Source: Acidobacteriota bacterium (GTDB taxonomy: Bacteria > Acidobacteriota > Holophagae > Acanthopleuribacterales > Acanthopleuribacteraceae). From it: DNA of 64,000 bases. A program made the translations under genes and the position numbers. Where the stretch lies: positions 62,001 through 126,000 of the forward strand of contig PDUC01000027.1 in NCBI GenBank assembly GCA_002747255.1, given 5' to 3'. The notes beneath the pieces were generated by a model, which did no database searches, was not told the DNA's origin, and worked only from the letters and a program-made list of their open reading frames with translations. How positions within the stretch are numbered: position 1 is the stretch's first letter; each line of letters opens with the position of its first letter. Shown here in pieces: positions 1 through 8,836 of the stretch.

Positions 1-601
1 TCATGGCCTGAACCCCGATGCGATTGGCAATGAAATTGGGTCTGTCTTTGGCATAAACAACGCCTTTGCCGAGAACTTTCTCGCCAAATTCACCAAAGTA
101 CTTCAGTGTTTCGGGTTGGGTTTCAGGACCTGGAATGATTTCCAGTAACTTCATGTAGCGCGGCGGGTTAAAGAAATGTGTTCCCAAAAAACGGGGCCGG
201 ACTTCTTCAGGTAACAAGGCTGACAGTTCGCTTATGGGAATACCCGATGTGTTACTTGTAAAATAGGCTTTGGATGAAAGGTGAGGTAATACGGAATCAA
301 ACAGTTTCTTCTTGACCGCGATATCCTCTTTAACAACTTCTATCACCCAGTCACAATCGGCAATTAAATCCATATTGTTCTGAAATGTTCCCGTTTTGAT
401 CTTGGCAAGCCACGGTCGCAAATAAATGGGCGAGGGATTCGCCTTCTTCATTTTTGCAACAGCCACGGCAGCCAAGTCGACTTTCTTTCCGCCATCCTCG
501 ATCTCCAGATCGAGTAAAACAACGTCAAGACCTGCGTTCACCAGATGCGCAGCAATGGTACTTCCCATCACCCCGGCACCTAAAACAGCGACTTTTTTCA
601 T
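1..601 (-). CDS. 3-hydroxyacyl-CoA dehydrogenase, N-terminal part (3' end off window)
   Basis: NAD-dependent oxidation of 3-hydroxyacyl-CoA to 3-ketoacyl-CoA in fatty-acid beta-oxidation. I translated the minus strand myself. It opens MKKVAVLGAGVMGSTIAAHL, a Rossmann fold with GAGVMG at residues 8-13, and continues through the conserved blocks TSNTSGIPISEL and GTHFFNPP, whose His is the family's catalytic base. About 200 residues are visible with no stop before the window edge. The C-terminal domain, and any fused enoyl-CoA hydratase half (FadB/FadJ or FadN type), lies outside. TTTAGGAG precedes the ATG at a normal distance and supports the start. A TetR/FadR-like palindrome lies about 50 bases upstream, suggesting acyl-CoA-responsive control. 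Confidence 0.93.
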   Translation of the reverse strand, partial: MKKVAVLGAGVMGSTIAAHLVNAGLDVVLLDLEIEDGGKKVDLAAVAVAKMKKANPSPIYLRPWLAKIKTGTFQNNMDLIADCDWVIEVVKEDIAVKKKLFDSVLPHLSSKAYFTSNTSGIPISELSALLPEEVRPRFLGTHFFNPPRYMKLLEIIPGPETQPETLKYFGEFGEKVLGKGVVYAKDRPNFIANRIGVQAM

Positions 602-651
602 GCTTTCGACTCCTAAACTATTCGGTGTAGTCTTTCATTTTTTCTGAAAAA

Positions 652-665
652 TGAATGATCATTCA
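652..665. promoter_or_regulatory. 14-bp perfect palindrome, candidate TetR/FadR-type operator
   Basis: TGAATGATCATTCA is its own reverse complement. TGAATGA-type half sites are typical of TetR-family fatty-acid regulators such as Bacillus FadR or PsrA-type proteins. It lies 50 bases upstream of the 3-hydroxyacyl-CoA dehydrogenase start on the minus strand, where a repressor would block transcription. The assignment to a fatty-acid regulator is inference. Confidence 0.6.
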
Positions 666-1392
666 GTTTCTATCATGCACGTTGCTTTTTGCCCTGTCAA
701 GGAAAGAATTGCGTTTTTTGCCGCAGCGTGACCATTTCACTTTTTGAATCATCAGGATCCGTTAATCAATCAGTTTCTTTGAGTTACAAATTTAAAAATG
801 TAAAGTTAATGAAAACAGAGAGATAGCTTTCCGCACTGCGGCAAGCTTGTGGATTTGGACTGTTTCAATACCGTCTGCATCTTTTGCAAATTCACAAAAC
901 GGGCAGGAGTTCGAACGACAAGTGTCAGGTTTGATCTTTCATTTCAGCTATGGATATTCAGTGAATCCCGATTTAAAGTCACGAACTAAATGGCAAATGA
1001 AAGAAACCGCAGAGTGTGTTTTCAGGCTATCTTCAAACACACCGCATGCCACAACCATCTATTTTTTCCTGATGTATCATCTGTGTTTTTGGTTGGACGG
1101 AAGGCTCTCGCACAAGCGGCAATTGCAATCAGCGGATTCAATCCATCAGCAGAGCGATAAAGTCAGCAGAGAAAACCGACTGCCTCTTTCTTTTTTCAGG
1201 TTTGTATGAAAACTGTGATCCCTACTACTGAAAAAATCGCTCACTCTCAGTAAACTATGTCGTATTAAAAGTCATTGGTCACGATGAATCATAAATCGAA
1301 AGGCATAATAAGGTCAAATCTCGCAAACCTCGGTGCTTCAAACCAAAGAAGACTGAATTCGCACTTCCATCCTGATTTCTATTCCCTCCCTG
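666..1392. other. 727-base region without a convincing gene
   Basis: The only open frame (847-1209, non-ATG start) has low-complexity, non-family-like translation and no ribosome site. The last part (about 1240-1392) leads directly into a very strong plus-strand terminator. It may therefore be transcribed as a non-coding RNA or leader rather than being empty. Confidence 0.4.
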
Positions 1393-1444
1393 CCTCACTT
1401 CGGGTAAGACAGTCTCTAATCCCCGAAGTGAGGTTTTTTTTTTT
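1393..1444 (+). terminator. Strong rho-independent terminator with no gene upstream
   Basis: CCTCACTTCGGG (1393-1404) pairs perfectly with CCCGAAGTGAGG (1422-1433) over 12 bp, with a 17-base loop, followed by 11 T residues. It points along the plus strand and ends 63 bases before the M3 peptidase gene. It either ends an unannotated small RNA or acts as an attenuator for that gene. Confidence 0.85.
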
Positions 1445-1507
1445 AAAAGACTGGACGTTTTGAACTGGTTCGCTAATATAGAACCACTTTGCAGATGAGG
1501 TAACAAC

Positions 1508-3640
1508 ATGAAAAATCATCTTAAAACAGCAACTGCGATATTGGCTTTACTACTTTCTATAGTGACGCTTATGTGCAGCAAAGACCAAGCAGAAAAAAAA
1601 GAAATGACTCAAAGTACCGAAAAAACCGTCGTCAATCCCTTTTTTGAGGATTTCACCACGCCTTTTGAAACACCTGATTTCAGAGTGATCAAGACCGAGC
1701 ACTTCCTGCCCGCCATGAAAAAGGGCATAGAGGAACAGAACCGTGAAATCGAGGCGATTACTTCCAACCCTGAGGAGCCCACCTTCAAGAACACGGTTGA
1801 CGCTATGGCCAGAACGGGGAATCTTCTCAACAAGGTTCAGGGCGTTTTCTCCAGTTATTCTTCAGCCATGGCCAACGATGAAATGCAAAAAGTGGCGCAA
1901 CAAATCCAACCTCTCTTAACTCAGCATACAGACAGTATCTGGTTGAACCGGGATCTCTTTCAAAGAGTTAAAAAGGTCTACGAGAACAGAGAGAGTGAAC
2001 AGCTCAGCGGTGAAGAGGCCATGTTACTGGAAAAGACGTACAAAAAATTTGTACGTGGCGGAGCCAATTTAACGGGTGAAAAGATGGAGCGTTTCAAAGC
2101 CATTAACAAGGAACTGGCCACGCTCAGTCTTAAGTTTGGAGAGCACGTTCTGGCCGACAACAACGCCTTTGAGCTGATCATTGACAACGAAGCCGATCTT
2201 GCGGGCCTTCCCGATTCAGCTAAAGCGGCCGCGGCTGAAGCTTCGGGACAAGCGGGGAAATGGAAGTTCACACTGGATAAGCCCAGCTTGATTCCCTTCC
2301 TCACTTACTCCGATATTCGCCCTCTCAGAGAAAAGATGTTCAAGGGCTACATCAACCGCGGCGACAATGACAACGCAAACAACAACAGCGATGTTCTGTT
2401 GCAAATTGCCAAGCTGCGCCTTGAAAAAGCCAATCTGCTGGGGTTCCCCACCCACGCGCACTACATTCTCGATGACAACATGGCCAAAACCCCTGAGAAA
2501 GTCTATGAACTCATGGATCAAGTTTGGAAGCCCGCATTGAAAAGAGCCAAGGAAGAGGCCGCCGAGCTTCAGGAGATGATCAACGCTTCGGGTGAAACCT
2601 TTAAATTGGAGCCATGGGATTGGTGGTACTACGCGGAAAAGCTGAAGAAAAAGAAGTACGACCTGGATGAAGAGATGATTCGCCCGTATTTCAAACTCGA
2701 AAACGTCATTCAGGGAGCGTTTGATGTGTGCAACAAGCTCTGGGGCATCACCTTCACGGCGAGACCCGATATTCCCGTTTACCACAAGGATGCCAAAGCC
2801 TATGAAGTCAAGAACAGCGATGGAAGTCACATTGGAGTTCTCTTTGTCGATTACTTCCCCAGGCCCAGCAAACGCGGTGGTGCCTGGATGGACGCTTTCC
2901 GCAAACAGTCTGAAAATGTCTCTCCGGTTATTTACAATGTAGGCAACTTCACCAAACCTACAGCCGATACGCCCTCGCTGCTCACGGTCGATGAGGTTAA
3001 AACCCTTTTCCACGAGCTGGGACACGCTTTACACGGTCTGCTCTCCAATTGCCGCTATCGGGCTCTTTCCGGAACAGCCGTCGCCCGTGATTTTGTGGAG
3101 ATGCCTTCACAGGTGATGGAAAACTGGGCCATGCATCCAGAGGTCCTGAAACTGTACGCCGTTCATTACCAAACCAGCGAGCCCATCCCCGATGCGCTGA
3201 TTGAAAAAATAACCAACTCAGGGCACTTCAATCAGGGCTTTGCCACAGCGGAATTCATGGCGGCGGCTTATCTGGACATGGACTGGCACACGCAAACCAG
3301 TTTTGACGGAGTGGAACCAGGTGAATTTGAGACCAAATCCATGCAGAAAATAGGTTTAATTCCCGAGATCGTGGTTCGCTACCGCAGCCCGTATTTCAAT
3401 CACATCTTTTCAGGTGGTTATTCCGCCGGTTACTACGCTTATCTCTGGGCGGAAGTTCTGGATGCCGATGCCTTTGAGGCCTTCCTGGAAAATGGAGTTT
3501 TTGATCCCGCGACAGCGAGCTCTTTCAAAGATAACATTCTCTCGAAGGGAGGAACGGAAGATCCCATGAAGCTCTACAAGGACTTCCGGGGAAGAGAGCC
3601 GGGAATTGACCCCCTGTTGAAGCGCAGAGGATTCAAGTAA
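1508..3640 (+). CDS. M3 family oligopeptidase (dipeptidyl carboxypeptidase-like), probable lipoprotein
   Basis: Zinc metallopeptidase that trims peptides, of the Dcp/oligopeptidase A/thimet family. The HELGH motif gives zinc ligands His502 and His506 with catalytic Glu503. Glu531 in FVEMPSQ is the expected third ligand. At 710 residues it has full family length. The first 23 residues form a hydrophobic signal ending LMCSKD, a somewhat atypical lipobox with Cys23, so it is probably an exported lipoprotein; the usual small residue before the Cys is a Met, which lowers certainty. An acidic/polar linker follows. The Dcp-like blocks GGAWMDAFR and GFATAEFMAAAYLDMDWH are also present. A ribosome site (GATGAGG) precedes the ATG. 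The gene is monocistronic, with a strong hairpin upstream and a 17-bp terminator downstream. Confidence 0.95.
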   Translation: MKNHLKTATAILALLLSIVTLMCSKDQAEKKEMTQSTEKTVVNPFFEDFTTPFETPDFRVIKTEHFLPAMKKGIEEQNREIEAITSNPEEPTFKNTVDAMARTGNLLNKVQGVFSSYSSAMANDEMQKVAQQIQPLLTQHTDSIWLNRDLFQRVKKVYENRESEQLSGEEAMLLEKTYKKFVRGGANLTGEKMERFKAINKELATLSLKFGEHVLADNNAFELIIDNEADLAGLPDSAKAAAAEASGQAGKWKFTLDKPSLIPFLTYSDIRPLREKMFKGYINRGDNDNANNNSDVLLQIAKLRLEKANLLGFPTHAHYILDDNMAKTPEKVYELMDQVWKPALKRAKEEAAELQEMINASGETFKLEPWDWWYYAEKLKKKKYDLDEEMIRPYFKLENVIQGAFDVCNKLWGITFTARPDIPVYHKDAKAYEVKNSDGSHIGVLFVDYFPRPSKRGGAWMDAFRKQSENVSPVIYNVGNFTKPTADTPSLLTVDEVKTLFHELGHALHGLLSNCRYRALSGTAVARDFVEMPSQVMENWAMHPEVLKLYAVHYQTSEPIPDALIEKITNSGHFNQGFATAEFMAAAYLDMDWHTQTSFDGVEPGEFETKSMQKIGLIPEIVVRYRSPYFNHIFSGGYSAGYYAYLWAEVLDADAFEAFLENGVFDPATASSFKDNILSKGGTEDPMKLYKDFRGREPGIDPLLKRRGFK

Positions 3641-3766
3641 CCGGGCTTTACAAGCTCCAGGTTGAAAGAGCAAAACTTCCCGAAAAGCGTTGCCTCAGCA
3701 GCGCTTTTCACAGGCGTCAAGCCCATCCAAAACAAAGACATAAGCGACGACAACACAAAGCATCTC

Positions 3767-3810
3767 AAAGCAAAAGCTGTTTCAGGTAGAAACAGCTTTT
3801 GCTTTATTTG
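3767..3810 (+). terminator. Rho-independent terminator after the M3 peptidase
   Basis: A 17-bp perfect stem (3767-3783 with 3789-3805) has a 5-base loop AGGTA. The A-rich 5' arm and T-rich 3' arm make it potentially bidirectional. It lies 127 bases past the peptidase stop. Confidence 0.85.
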
Positions 3811-4046
3811 CCCAGAGGGTTCTTTGTCACTTTTAAGGGGATGGCCTTCTTAATTCGCAAAACGCAAGTAAAAGAGCTCTCTGAATTAAAAAATGCCCTC
3901 ACGTTATCGGAGCTGTTTTAGTCTTGGCCTGGTCGTCGAGCCCAGCCAGGCAGCCGATCGAACTCGGCGGACACACGGAATCATGGCCGCAGCTATTCTT
4001 GTCTAAAAGCCCTGAAATCTTTCAGCAGAATGACAAAACAGCTCAC
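3811..4046. other. Intergenic, nothing recognised
   Basis: Between the peptidase terminator and the convergent yjbQ stop I see no coding signal, repeat or structured RNA. Confidence 0.4.
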
Positions 4047-4466
4047 TCAATCGGCGCTGATGATGGTCACCACGACGGGGCGTCTGTTTCTGGGGCCATC
4101 GAATTCACAAAAGAAAATATTCTGCCATTGCGATAAGCCCAATTTGCCGTCAATGAGAGGAATGCACTCGGAGGGACCAACCAGACCCGCTTTTAAATGG
4201 CTGTCTCCGTTGCCATCTTGCCGGTCGTGCAGCCAAACACCTCTTGGAATCAGCTTCGCCATGAGGTTCACCACATCTTGCGGAACACTGTCATCCCAGT
4301 TTTCCTGGATCATGATGGCGGCCGTCGCACCTTGAGCATAGACATGCACCAACCCATTTTGACATCCGCTTTGAGCAACGGCTCGTTCAACCTGGGAGGT
4401 GAGATCCACCAGTTCCTCACGTTGGCGGGTTGTCAATTCAAGTTTGATTCTCATACTGGATTTCAC
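4047..4466 (-). CDS. yjbQ: YjbQ / UPF0047 family protein
   Basis: Small cytoplasmic protein of the YjbQ family. E. coli YjbQ is reported to have weak thiamine-phosphate synthase activity and the true role is unsettled. The C-terminal half carries the family signature: HLKAGLVGPSECIPLIDGKL followed by LGLSQWQNIFFCEFDGPR. The earlier HVYAQGATAAIMIQEN block is also typical. I start it at a GTG (VKSSMRIKLEL, 139 residues) because GGAG lies 6 bases upstream. An internal ATG four codons later would be 18 bases from that site, and the longer upstream frame has no family similarity. It is a single gene, convergent with the M3 peptidase. Confidence 0.9.
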   Translation of the reverse strand: MKSSMRIKLELTTRQREELVDLTSQVERAVAQSGCQNGLVHVYAQGATAAIMIQENWDDSVPQDVVNLMAKLIPRGVWLHDRQDGNGDSHLKAGLVGPSECIPLIDGKLGLSQWQNIFFCEFDGPRNRRPVVVTIISAD

Positions 4467-4700
4467 GGCTTTCTCCTGTCTTCTCAAACATCGATGCGGT
4501 CCCAATCCTGTTGACTTCTATCATGGCAACTGTTTGGCTGCATGCCAGAGGGTTTGGCTTCTACCTGGCGGATCATTTTCTTACTCAATTATAACCCATT
4601 CCTGGAAATTTGTTAGTTCTCATCTGAAACAGGATACGGCGGATGGTGAAAAGGGCATCTTAAACACACCAATAAAAGCGGTTTCAACCAGCACACCAGC

Positions 4701-4729
4701 TGTATTTTTGGCTGGAACTGCTCTATAAT
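4701..4729 (+). promoter_or_regulatory. Candidate sigma-70 promoter for pepT-mutM
   Basis: A perfect -10 TATAAT (4724-4729) has a weak -35 TGTATT at 17-base spacing, giving a start near 4736. AGGAG lies just before the pepT ATG. Confidence 0.45.
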
Positions 4730-4763
4730 ACAGCATCGTGATACACTGTTTCAGGAGAAAACC

Positions 4764-6014
4764 ATGCAAGCATACAGAGAAAAGTTAAAAGAGCGCTTCC
4801 TTCGATACGTGGCGGTGGATACGGCCGCTGATGAAGGTGCCGATTGCTATCCCAGTTCCAAAGGTCAGCTGCAGCTGGGCAACATATTAGCCCATGAGTT
4901 GAGAGAATTGAAAACAGAAAATGTAACCATCAGCCCCTACGGCATTGTCTCTGCAACCTTGCCCGCAAACGAATCAGGTATTCCCGCCATCGCCTGGCTG
5001 GCCCACATGGATACATCACCCGAATCGCCGGGATGCGGTATCAAGCCACAGATCATTGAATCCTATCAGGGTGGCGATATTCCTTTAACAGGCAATCCCG
5101 ACAAAGTGATCAAAGTTGAAGATACACCTCAATTGCAGGACATGATTGGCAAAACCCTGATCACAACCGATGGAACCACCCTGCTGGGCGGCGATGACAA
5201 AGCCGGAATTGCCATCATCATGACCACGGTCGATTACTTGATAAAGCATCCGGAAGTGAAACACGGCCCCATTCGCATCGTGTTCTCCTGTGATGAGGAA
5301 ATAGGAAAAGGAGTTGACCACCTGAGTGTGGAAGAGATCGATGCCGTTGCCGGCTACACGCTGGATGGTGAGTCTGAATTGATGATTGAAGCGGAAACCT
5401 TCTCAGCCGATGTGGCCACAGTCACGGTACGCGGCAAGAACATCCACCCGGGACTGGCAAAGAACCGCATGGTCAACGCCATTCGAATTGCCTCGGAATT
5501 TATTTCACGCATGCCGCGGCAAACCATGTCACCGGAAACAACAGAAGGCCTTGAACCCTTCATGCACCCTTATTCCCTGACAGGCGGCGTGGAAAGCAGC
5601 AGCTTTAAAATCATTCTCAGGAGTTTTGAAACAGCTGATCTGGAAAAACAGGGGCAAATTTTGCATGCCATCGCCGAATCACTGCTGGCAGAGTTCCCTA
5701 AATGCGAAATCGACATTGATATTAAAAAACAGTACCGCAACATGCGCGAGGGAATGCATAAAGAGCCCCGAGCGGTGGAAAAGGCAAAACAGGCTATTAA
5801 AAACCTTGGATATGAATACAAGATGACCAGCATCAGAGGGGGCACCGACGGTTCCCAACTAACCGAACTCGGCATGCCGACGCCCAACCTCTCCGCGGGT
5901 ATGCACAACTTCCACTCGCCTCTTGAATTCGCCTGTCTGGACGAAATGGAAACCGCCGTTCAGGTATTGATCGAACTCGCCAAGTGCTGGGCAGAAGAAA
6001 AAACGGATGCCTGA
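4764..6014 (+). CDS. pepT: Peptidase T (tripeptide aminopeptidase, M20B)
   Basis: Cytoplasmic di-zinc aminopeptidase releasing N-terminal residues from tripeptides. M20 metal and catalytic motifs are all present: HMDTSPE (His81, Asp83), GGDDKAG (Asp144-Asp145), and CDEEIGKG with the catalytic/metal glutamates at 178-179. The later RGGTDGSQLTELG and AGMHNFHSPLEF blocks supply the remaining ligand and substrate residues. At 416 residues it matches PepT length. The ATG has an AGGAG ribosome site. It overlaps mutM by 8 bases, so the two are one transcript with coupled translation. Confidence 0.95.
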   Translation: MQAYREKLKERFLRYVAVDTAADEGADCYPSSKGQLQLGNILAHELRELKTENVTISPYGIVSATLPANESGIPAIAWLAHMDTSPESPGCGIKPQIIESYQGGDIPLTGNPDKVIKVEDTPQLQDMIGKTLITTDGTTLLGGDDKAGIAIIMTTVDYLIKHPEVKHGPIRIVFSCDEEIGKGVDHLSVEEIDAVAGYTLDGESELMIEAETFSADVATVTVRGKNIHPGLAKNRMVNAIRIASEFISRMPRQTMSPETTEGLEPFMHPYSLTGGVESSSFKIILRSFETADLEKQGQILHAIAESLLAEFPKCEIDIDIKKQYRNMREGMHKEPRAVEKAKQAIKNLGYEYKMTSIRGGTDGSQLTELGMPTPNLSAGMHNFHSPLEFACLDEMETAVQVLIELAKCWAEEKTDA

Positions 6015-6810
6015 ACTACCTGAAGTAGAGACCATCAGGCGTCAACTTGAACCCTCTCTAACGCACAAGACGATTCAAGAGATTCGGGTTTTTTGGGAAA
6101 AAACACTTTCAGGTGCCAGCCAGGCTTCTCTGTCTCCCGTTCTTCAAGGTCAGGTCATCCGCCGCGTGCGAAGAAGAGGTAAATACTTCGTACTGGAACT
6201 GGATCGCGGCTTTTTGGTCTATCACCTGAGAATGTCGGGACGCTTGTATGTCAGCCCTGATGCGATGGGCGAAGATCGCTGGGTTCGCCTGTCGCTCACA
6301 TTTAGCGACCAAACGCATCTCATTTTTTCTGACACAAGGAAATTCGGACGTGTGTACTATGACGATTCCCTGCATGACCTGGAGACGAAATTGGGTCCCG
6401 AACCCCTGAAGCTGCCGGTCGAACAATGGCACGAGCTCTTTGCCAGGAGTAAAACAAAAATTAAAGCATTCCTGTTAAATCAGAGTAAACTGGCTGGAAT
6501 AGGCAATATTTACAGCGATGAATCGCTGTTTCAGGCTGAAATACACCCGGCCAGGCCGGCTGACAGCTTGACTGAAGAGGAATCGCTGCGACTGGCAAAA
6601 GCTGTTCAAGAGCGGTTGTCCACTGCAATTCAACACGAAGGCGCCACCATCAGCTGGTATCGAAAACCGGATGGCAGTCAGGGTGAAAGTCAGAAGCATT
6701 TTAAAGTTTACGGAAAGTACGGCCGTCCCTGCCCGGTGTGCGGCAAAGAGCTCTGCCGAACGCTGGTTTCACAGCGAACAACCACCTTTTGTTCCCACTG
6801 TCAAAAGTAA
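6007..6810 (+). CDS. mutM: Formamidopyrimidine-DNA glycosylase (Fpg/MutM)
   Basis: Base-excision repair glycosylase/AP lyase for 8-oxoguanine and formamidopyrimidines. The mature N-terminus PELPEVE supplies the catalytic Pro2 and Glu3. RRRGKYF carries the conserved Lys, GIGNIYSDESLF is the H2TH motif, and the C-terminal zinc finger CPVCGKEL...FCSHCQ is complete with the conserved Arg in SQRTTTFC. Length 267 is normal. The start codon lies inside the end of pepT, and pairing with pepT looks like simple co-transcription. Confidence 0.97.
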   Translation: MPELPEVETIRRQLEPSLTHKTIQEIRVFWEKTLSGASQASLSPVLQGQVIRRVRRRGKYFVLELDRGFLVYHLRMSGRLYVSPDAMGEDRWVRLSLTFSDQTHLIFSDTRKFGRVYYDDSLHDLETKLGPEPLKLPVEQWHELFARSKTKIKAFLLNQSKLAGIGNIYSDESLFQAEIHPARPADSLTEEESLRLAKAVQERLSTAIQHEGATISWYRKPDGSQGESQKHFKVYGKYGRPCPVCGKELCRTLVSQRTTTFCSHCQK

Positions 6811-6898
6811 AGAGAAAGGAGACGCGTCCTCTTCAGGCCGCAGTTGAATGCAGCTTTTAGAACAGCAGTCCTGTCTTTGGCCTCCTGCCCATCAGCGG

Positions 6899-8029
6899 TT
6901 AAATTAACAACACTTCTTTCACAAAGTCCGTAAAAGGCATGACCCTGGTTCGACAACGAGGCTGCTGGTAGTCTCTTGTTCCCATGTGTACCTGATAGAA
7001 TTGCGGGATGGGTGTTCGCTGGGCGAAATAGGCAATGTGTTGAGCTGGACCCGACTGCCCTGTCTTGCATTCAACGGCAAACAGCGGTTCTTTGTTCTTC
7101 ATGACCACGAAATCGACTTCCCGTTTGTACTTATCTCTTAAATAACAGAGTTCCATGTCATCACCCTGATTGTCCTCGATGAAGTGACAGTATTTCAACA
7201 GATTCGCGGCAACCAGGTTCTCGAATTTTGAGCCCATGTCGTTACAAAGCGACCAATCCCATAAGTACAATTTTCGATCCTTCTTGAGCGCCTGGATCTT
7301 CCGACTGCCATAGGGCCTGATTCTAAAACAATAATAGAGGTTCTCAAAAATAGTCACCCATCGGTCTACAGCTTCGTGAGAGGCTTGCAGGTCTTCTCTG
7401 ATCGAATTGATAGAAAGCAGCGATGCGACGCGATCTTTCAACAGCAAAGCCAGGAGCTCCAGTTGACTGACTTCCTTGACCTGTTCAAGGGACAACAGAT
7501 CTTCTTTGATGACCCGGCTGATTCGCTCCCTCTGCCACCTTTTCCACCTTCGCTCCGATTGAGCCAGAAAGGGTTCGGGAAAGCCGCCGTACATCAGCAG
7601 ATCTCTGAGATCGGATGCTGAGGCGTTCTTGTTAACTTCATAGAGTGAAAAGGGATGAAGACGATGATAGTGGTATCTTCCCTGGAGAGAATCACCGCCC
7701 TTGCGATAGTAATCAAGCCTTGCCGACCCGGTAATTAAAAAGGATTTTTTCGATTTATTCTTGTCGTACATGCCCTTAATGAAGTTTCTCCAAGCTTTGT
7801 ATTTGTGAATCTCATCCAGTACAATCAAGCTTGGTTTGGACGGAAGCTGCCCTTTCAACAGGCATTGCTTATCTTCGTCGTAATCCCAGTTAAAATAGCC
7901 AGGATGGTTTTCATCTCCGTCGAGAAGTTGTAAGGCCACCGTGGTCTTCCCCACTTGACGCGGTCCACCCAAAAAGACCATTTTATACTTCAAATCATCG
8001 CTAATACTGGATTCCAGATAACGTCTCAC
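6899..8029 (-). CDS. DUF4143-type AAA ATPase
   Basis: P-loop ATPase of the large family with an N-terminal AAA domain and C-terminal DUF4143 domain; cellular role unknown, and members are scattered and often horizontally moved. Walker A is GGPRQVGKTTVALQL near residues 20-34. Walker B/arginine-finger region LIVLDEIHKYKAWRNF is near 67-82, and the sensor-like FLITGSARLDYYRKGGDSL follows. The C-terminal half ends with VDFVVMKNKEPLFAVECK, a restriction-endonuclease-like fold motif (D...ExK). The GTG start has AGGAAGG upstream. It is monocistronic, with its own strong promoter overlapped by two direct repeats. Confidence 0.9.
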   Translation of the reverse strand: MRRYLESSISDDLKYKMVFLGGPRQVGKTTVALQLLDGDENHPGYFNWDYDEDKQCLLKGQLPSKPSLIVLDEIHKYKAWRNFIKGMYDKNKSKKSFLITGSARLDYYRKGGDSLQGRYHYHRLHPFSLYEVNKNASASDLRDLLMYGGFPEPFLAQSERRWKRWQRERISRVIKEDLLSLEQVKEVSQLELLALLLKDRVASLLSINSIREDLQASHEAVDRWVTIFENLYYCFRIRPYGSRKIQALKKDRKLYLWDWSLCNDMGSKFENLVAANLLKYCHFIEDNQGDDMELCYLRDKYKREVDFVVMKNKEPLFAVECKTGQSGPAQHIAYFAQRTPIPQFYQVHMGTRDYQQPRCRTRVMPFTDFVKEVLLI

Positions 8030-8047
8030 GGCAGCCTTCCTGAGATA

Positions 8048-8102
8048 ATTTTCGGGTCAACCCAATTATAGTTCATATTATTTTCCGGTCAACCTTCAAT
8101 TA
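8048..8102 (-). promoter_or_regulatory. Promoter with two direct repeats upstream of the DUF4143 ATPase
   Basis: Read on the minus strand, TTGACC (8087-8092) and TATAAT (8065-8070) are 16 bases apart, an excellent sigma-70 promoter. GGTTGACC followed by S-GAAAAT occurs twice (8080-8094 and 8048-8062), once covering the -35 and once covering the expected start site. The two copies are about three helical turns apart. This looks like a repressor-controlled promoter; the regulator is unknown. Confidence 0.65.
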
Positions 8103-8116
8103 GTATGAATGCCATA

Positions 8117-8824
8117 CTATCTTTTGCCGCCTCTGAAGACTCTGAAAGGACGGTTTGTTTCGGCTTTTCTGGAGGGGTGCATGAAAGCCAGAAAAGCGCC
8201 GCAGACAAAGCCGCCCATATGGGCGAAATAAGCCACGGGTTCAATTGAATTGGATTGGATTGGGCTCAAGCCCTGAGTGACCTGGATTATAATGAAAAAG
8301 AGGATCACGATGTAAACGGGGAATATGAGATCTCTCTTGGCGCGTTTGCCAAAATCGACTCGAAAGAAATGGTCTTTAAAAAAGATGAAATAGCCACCCA
8401 TCAGGCCGAAAATAGCCCCGCTGGCGCCGATAATTGGGACTTGACTTTCCACATTTCTGATTACCTGGAACAGGGCACCCGCACTGCCGCAGCTGAGGTA
8501 GAAGAGCAGGAAGTTCAAGCGTCCCAGTCTAGCTTCAATGTTGGGTCCAAAAAGGTAAAGCATGAGCATGTTGAGGATCAAGTGCATCCAGCCTGCGTGC
8601 AGGAACAGGCTCCAGAGCACGCTGATTATTTCCGGGGGTCGCTGCTCAGCTAAACTGAAACTGGCTCCAAACCATTCACTGGGGACAACACCGCCTACAG
8701 GAAAAACCACATTGGCACCCATTTTGAAAGTGACCACATAAAAGCTCAGGATATTGAGAAAAATAAGGGCATAAGTCACTTCAACCCGGCCAGGCTCGCG
8801 ATAGCTGTCTCCTATAAATGCCAT
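8117..8824 (-). CDS. Rhomboid family intramembrane serine protease
   Basis: Membrane-embedded serine protease that cuts transmembrane helices. Six hydrophobic segments are visible. LHAGWMHLILNMLMLYLFG is the conserved L1/TM2 HxxxN region. The catalytic dyad is Ser135 in GASGAIFG and His202 in AHMGGFVCG. Length 235 is typical of a minimal bacterial rhomboid with a short C-terminal basic tail. It begins 12 bases after the ClpX-like gene, so the two form an operon. The substrate is unknown. Confidence 0.93.
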   Translation of the reverse strand: MAFIGDSYREPGRVEVTYALIFLNILSFYVVTFKMGANVVFPVGGVVPSEWFGASFSLAEQRPPEIISVLWSLFLHAGWMHLILNMLMLYLFGPNIEARLGRLNFLLFYLSCGSAGALFQVIRNVESQVPIIGASGAIFGLMGGYFIFFKDHFFRVDFGKRAKRDLIFPVYIVILFFIIIQVTQGLSPIQSNSIEPVAYFAHMGGFVCGAFLAFMHPSRKAETNRPFRVFRGGKR

Positions 8825-8836
8825 AACACCTCACTT

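Noticed and set aside
847-1209. 120-codon + frame with non-ATG start
   Set aside because: No ribosome site, no family-like content, and low-complexity translation; kept as intergenic.
2216-3025. 269-codon minus frame inside the M3 peptidase gene
   Set aside because: Shadow of the clearly coding plus-strand gene; no domain or ribosome site.
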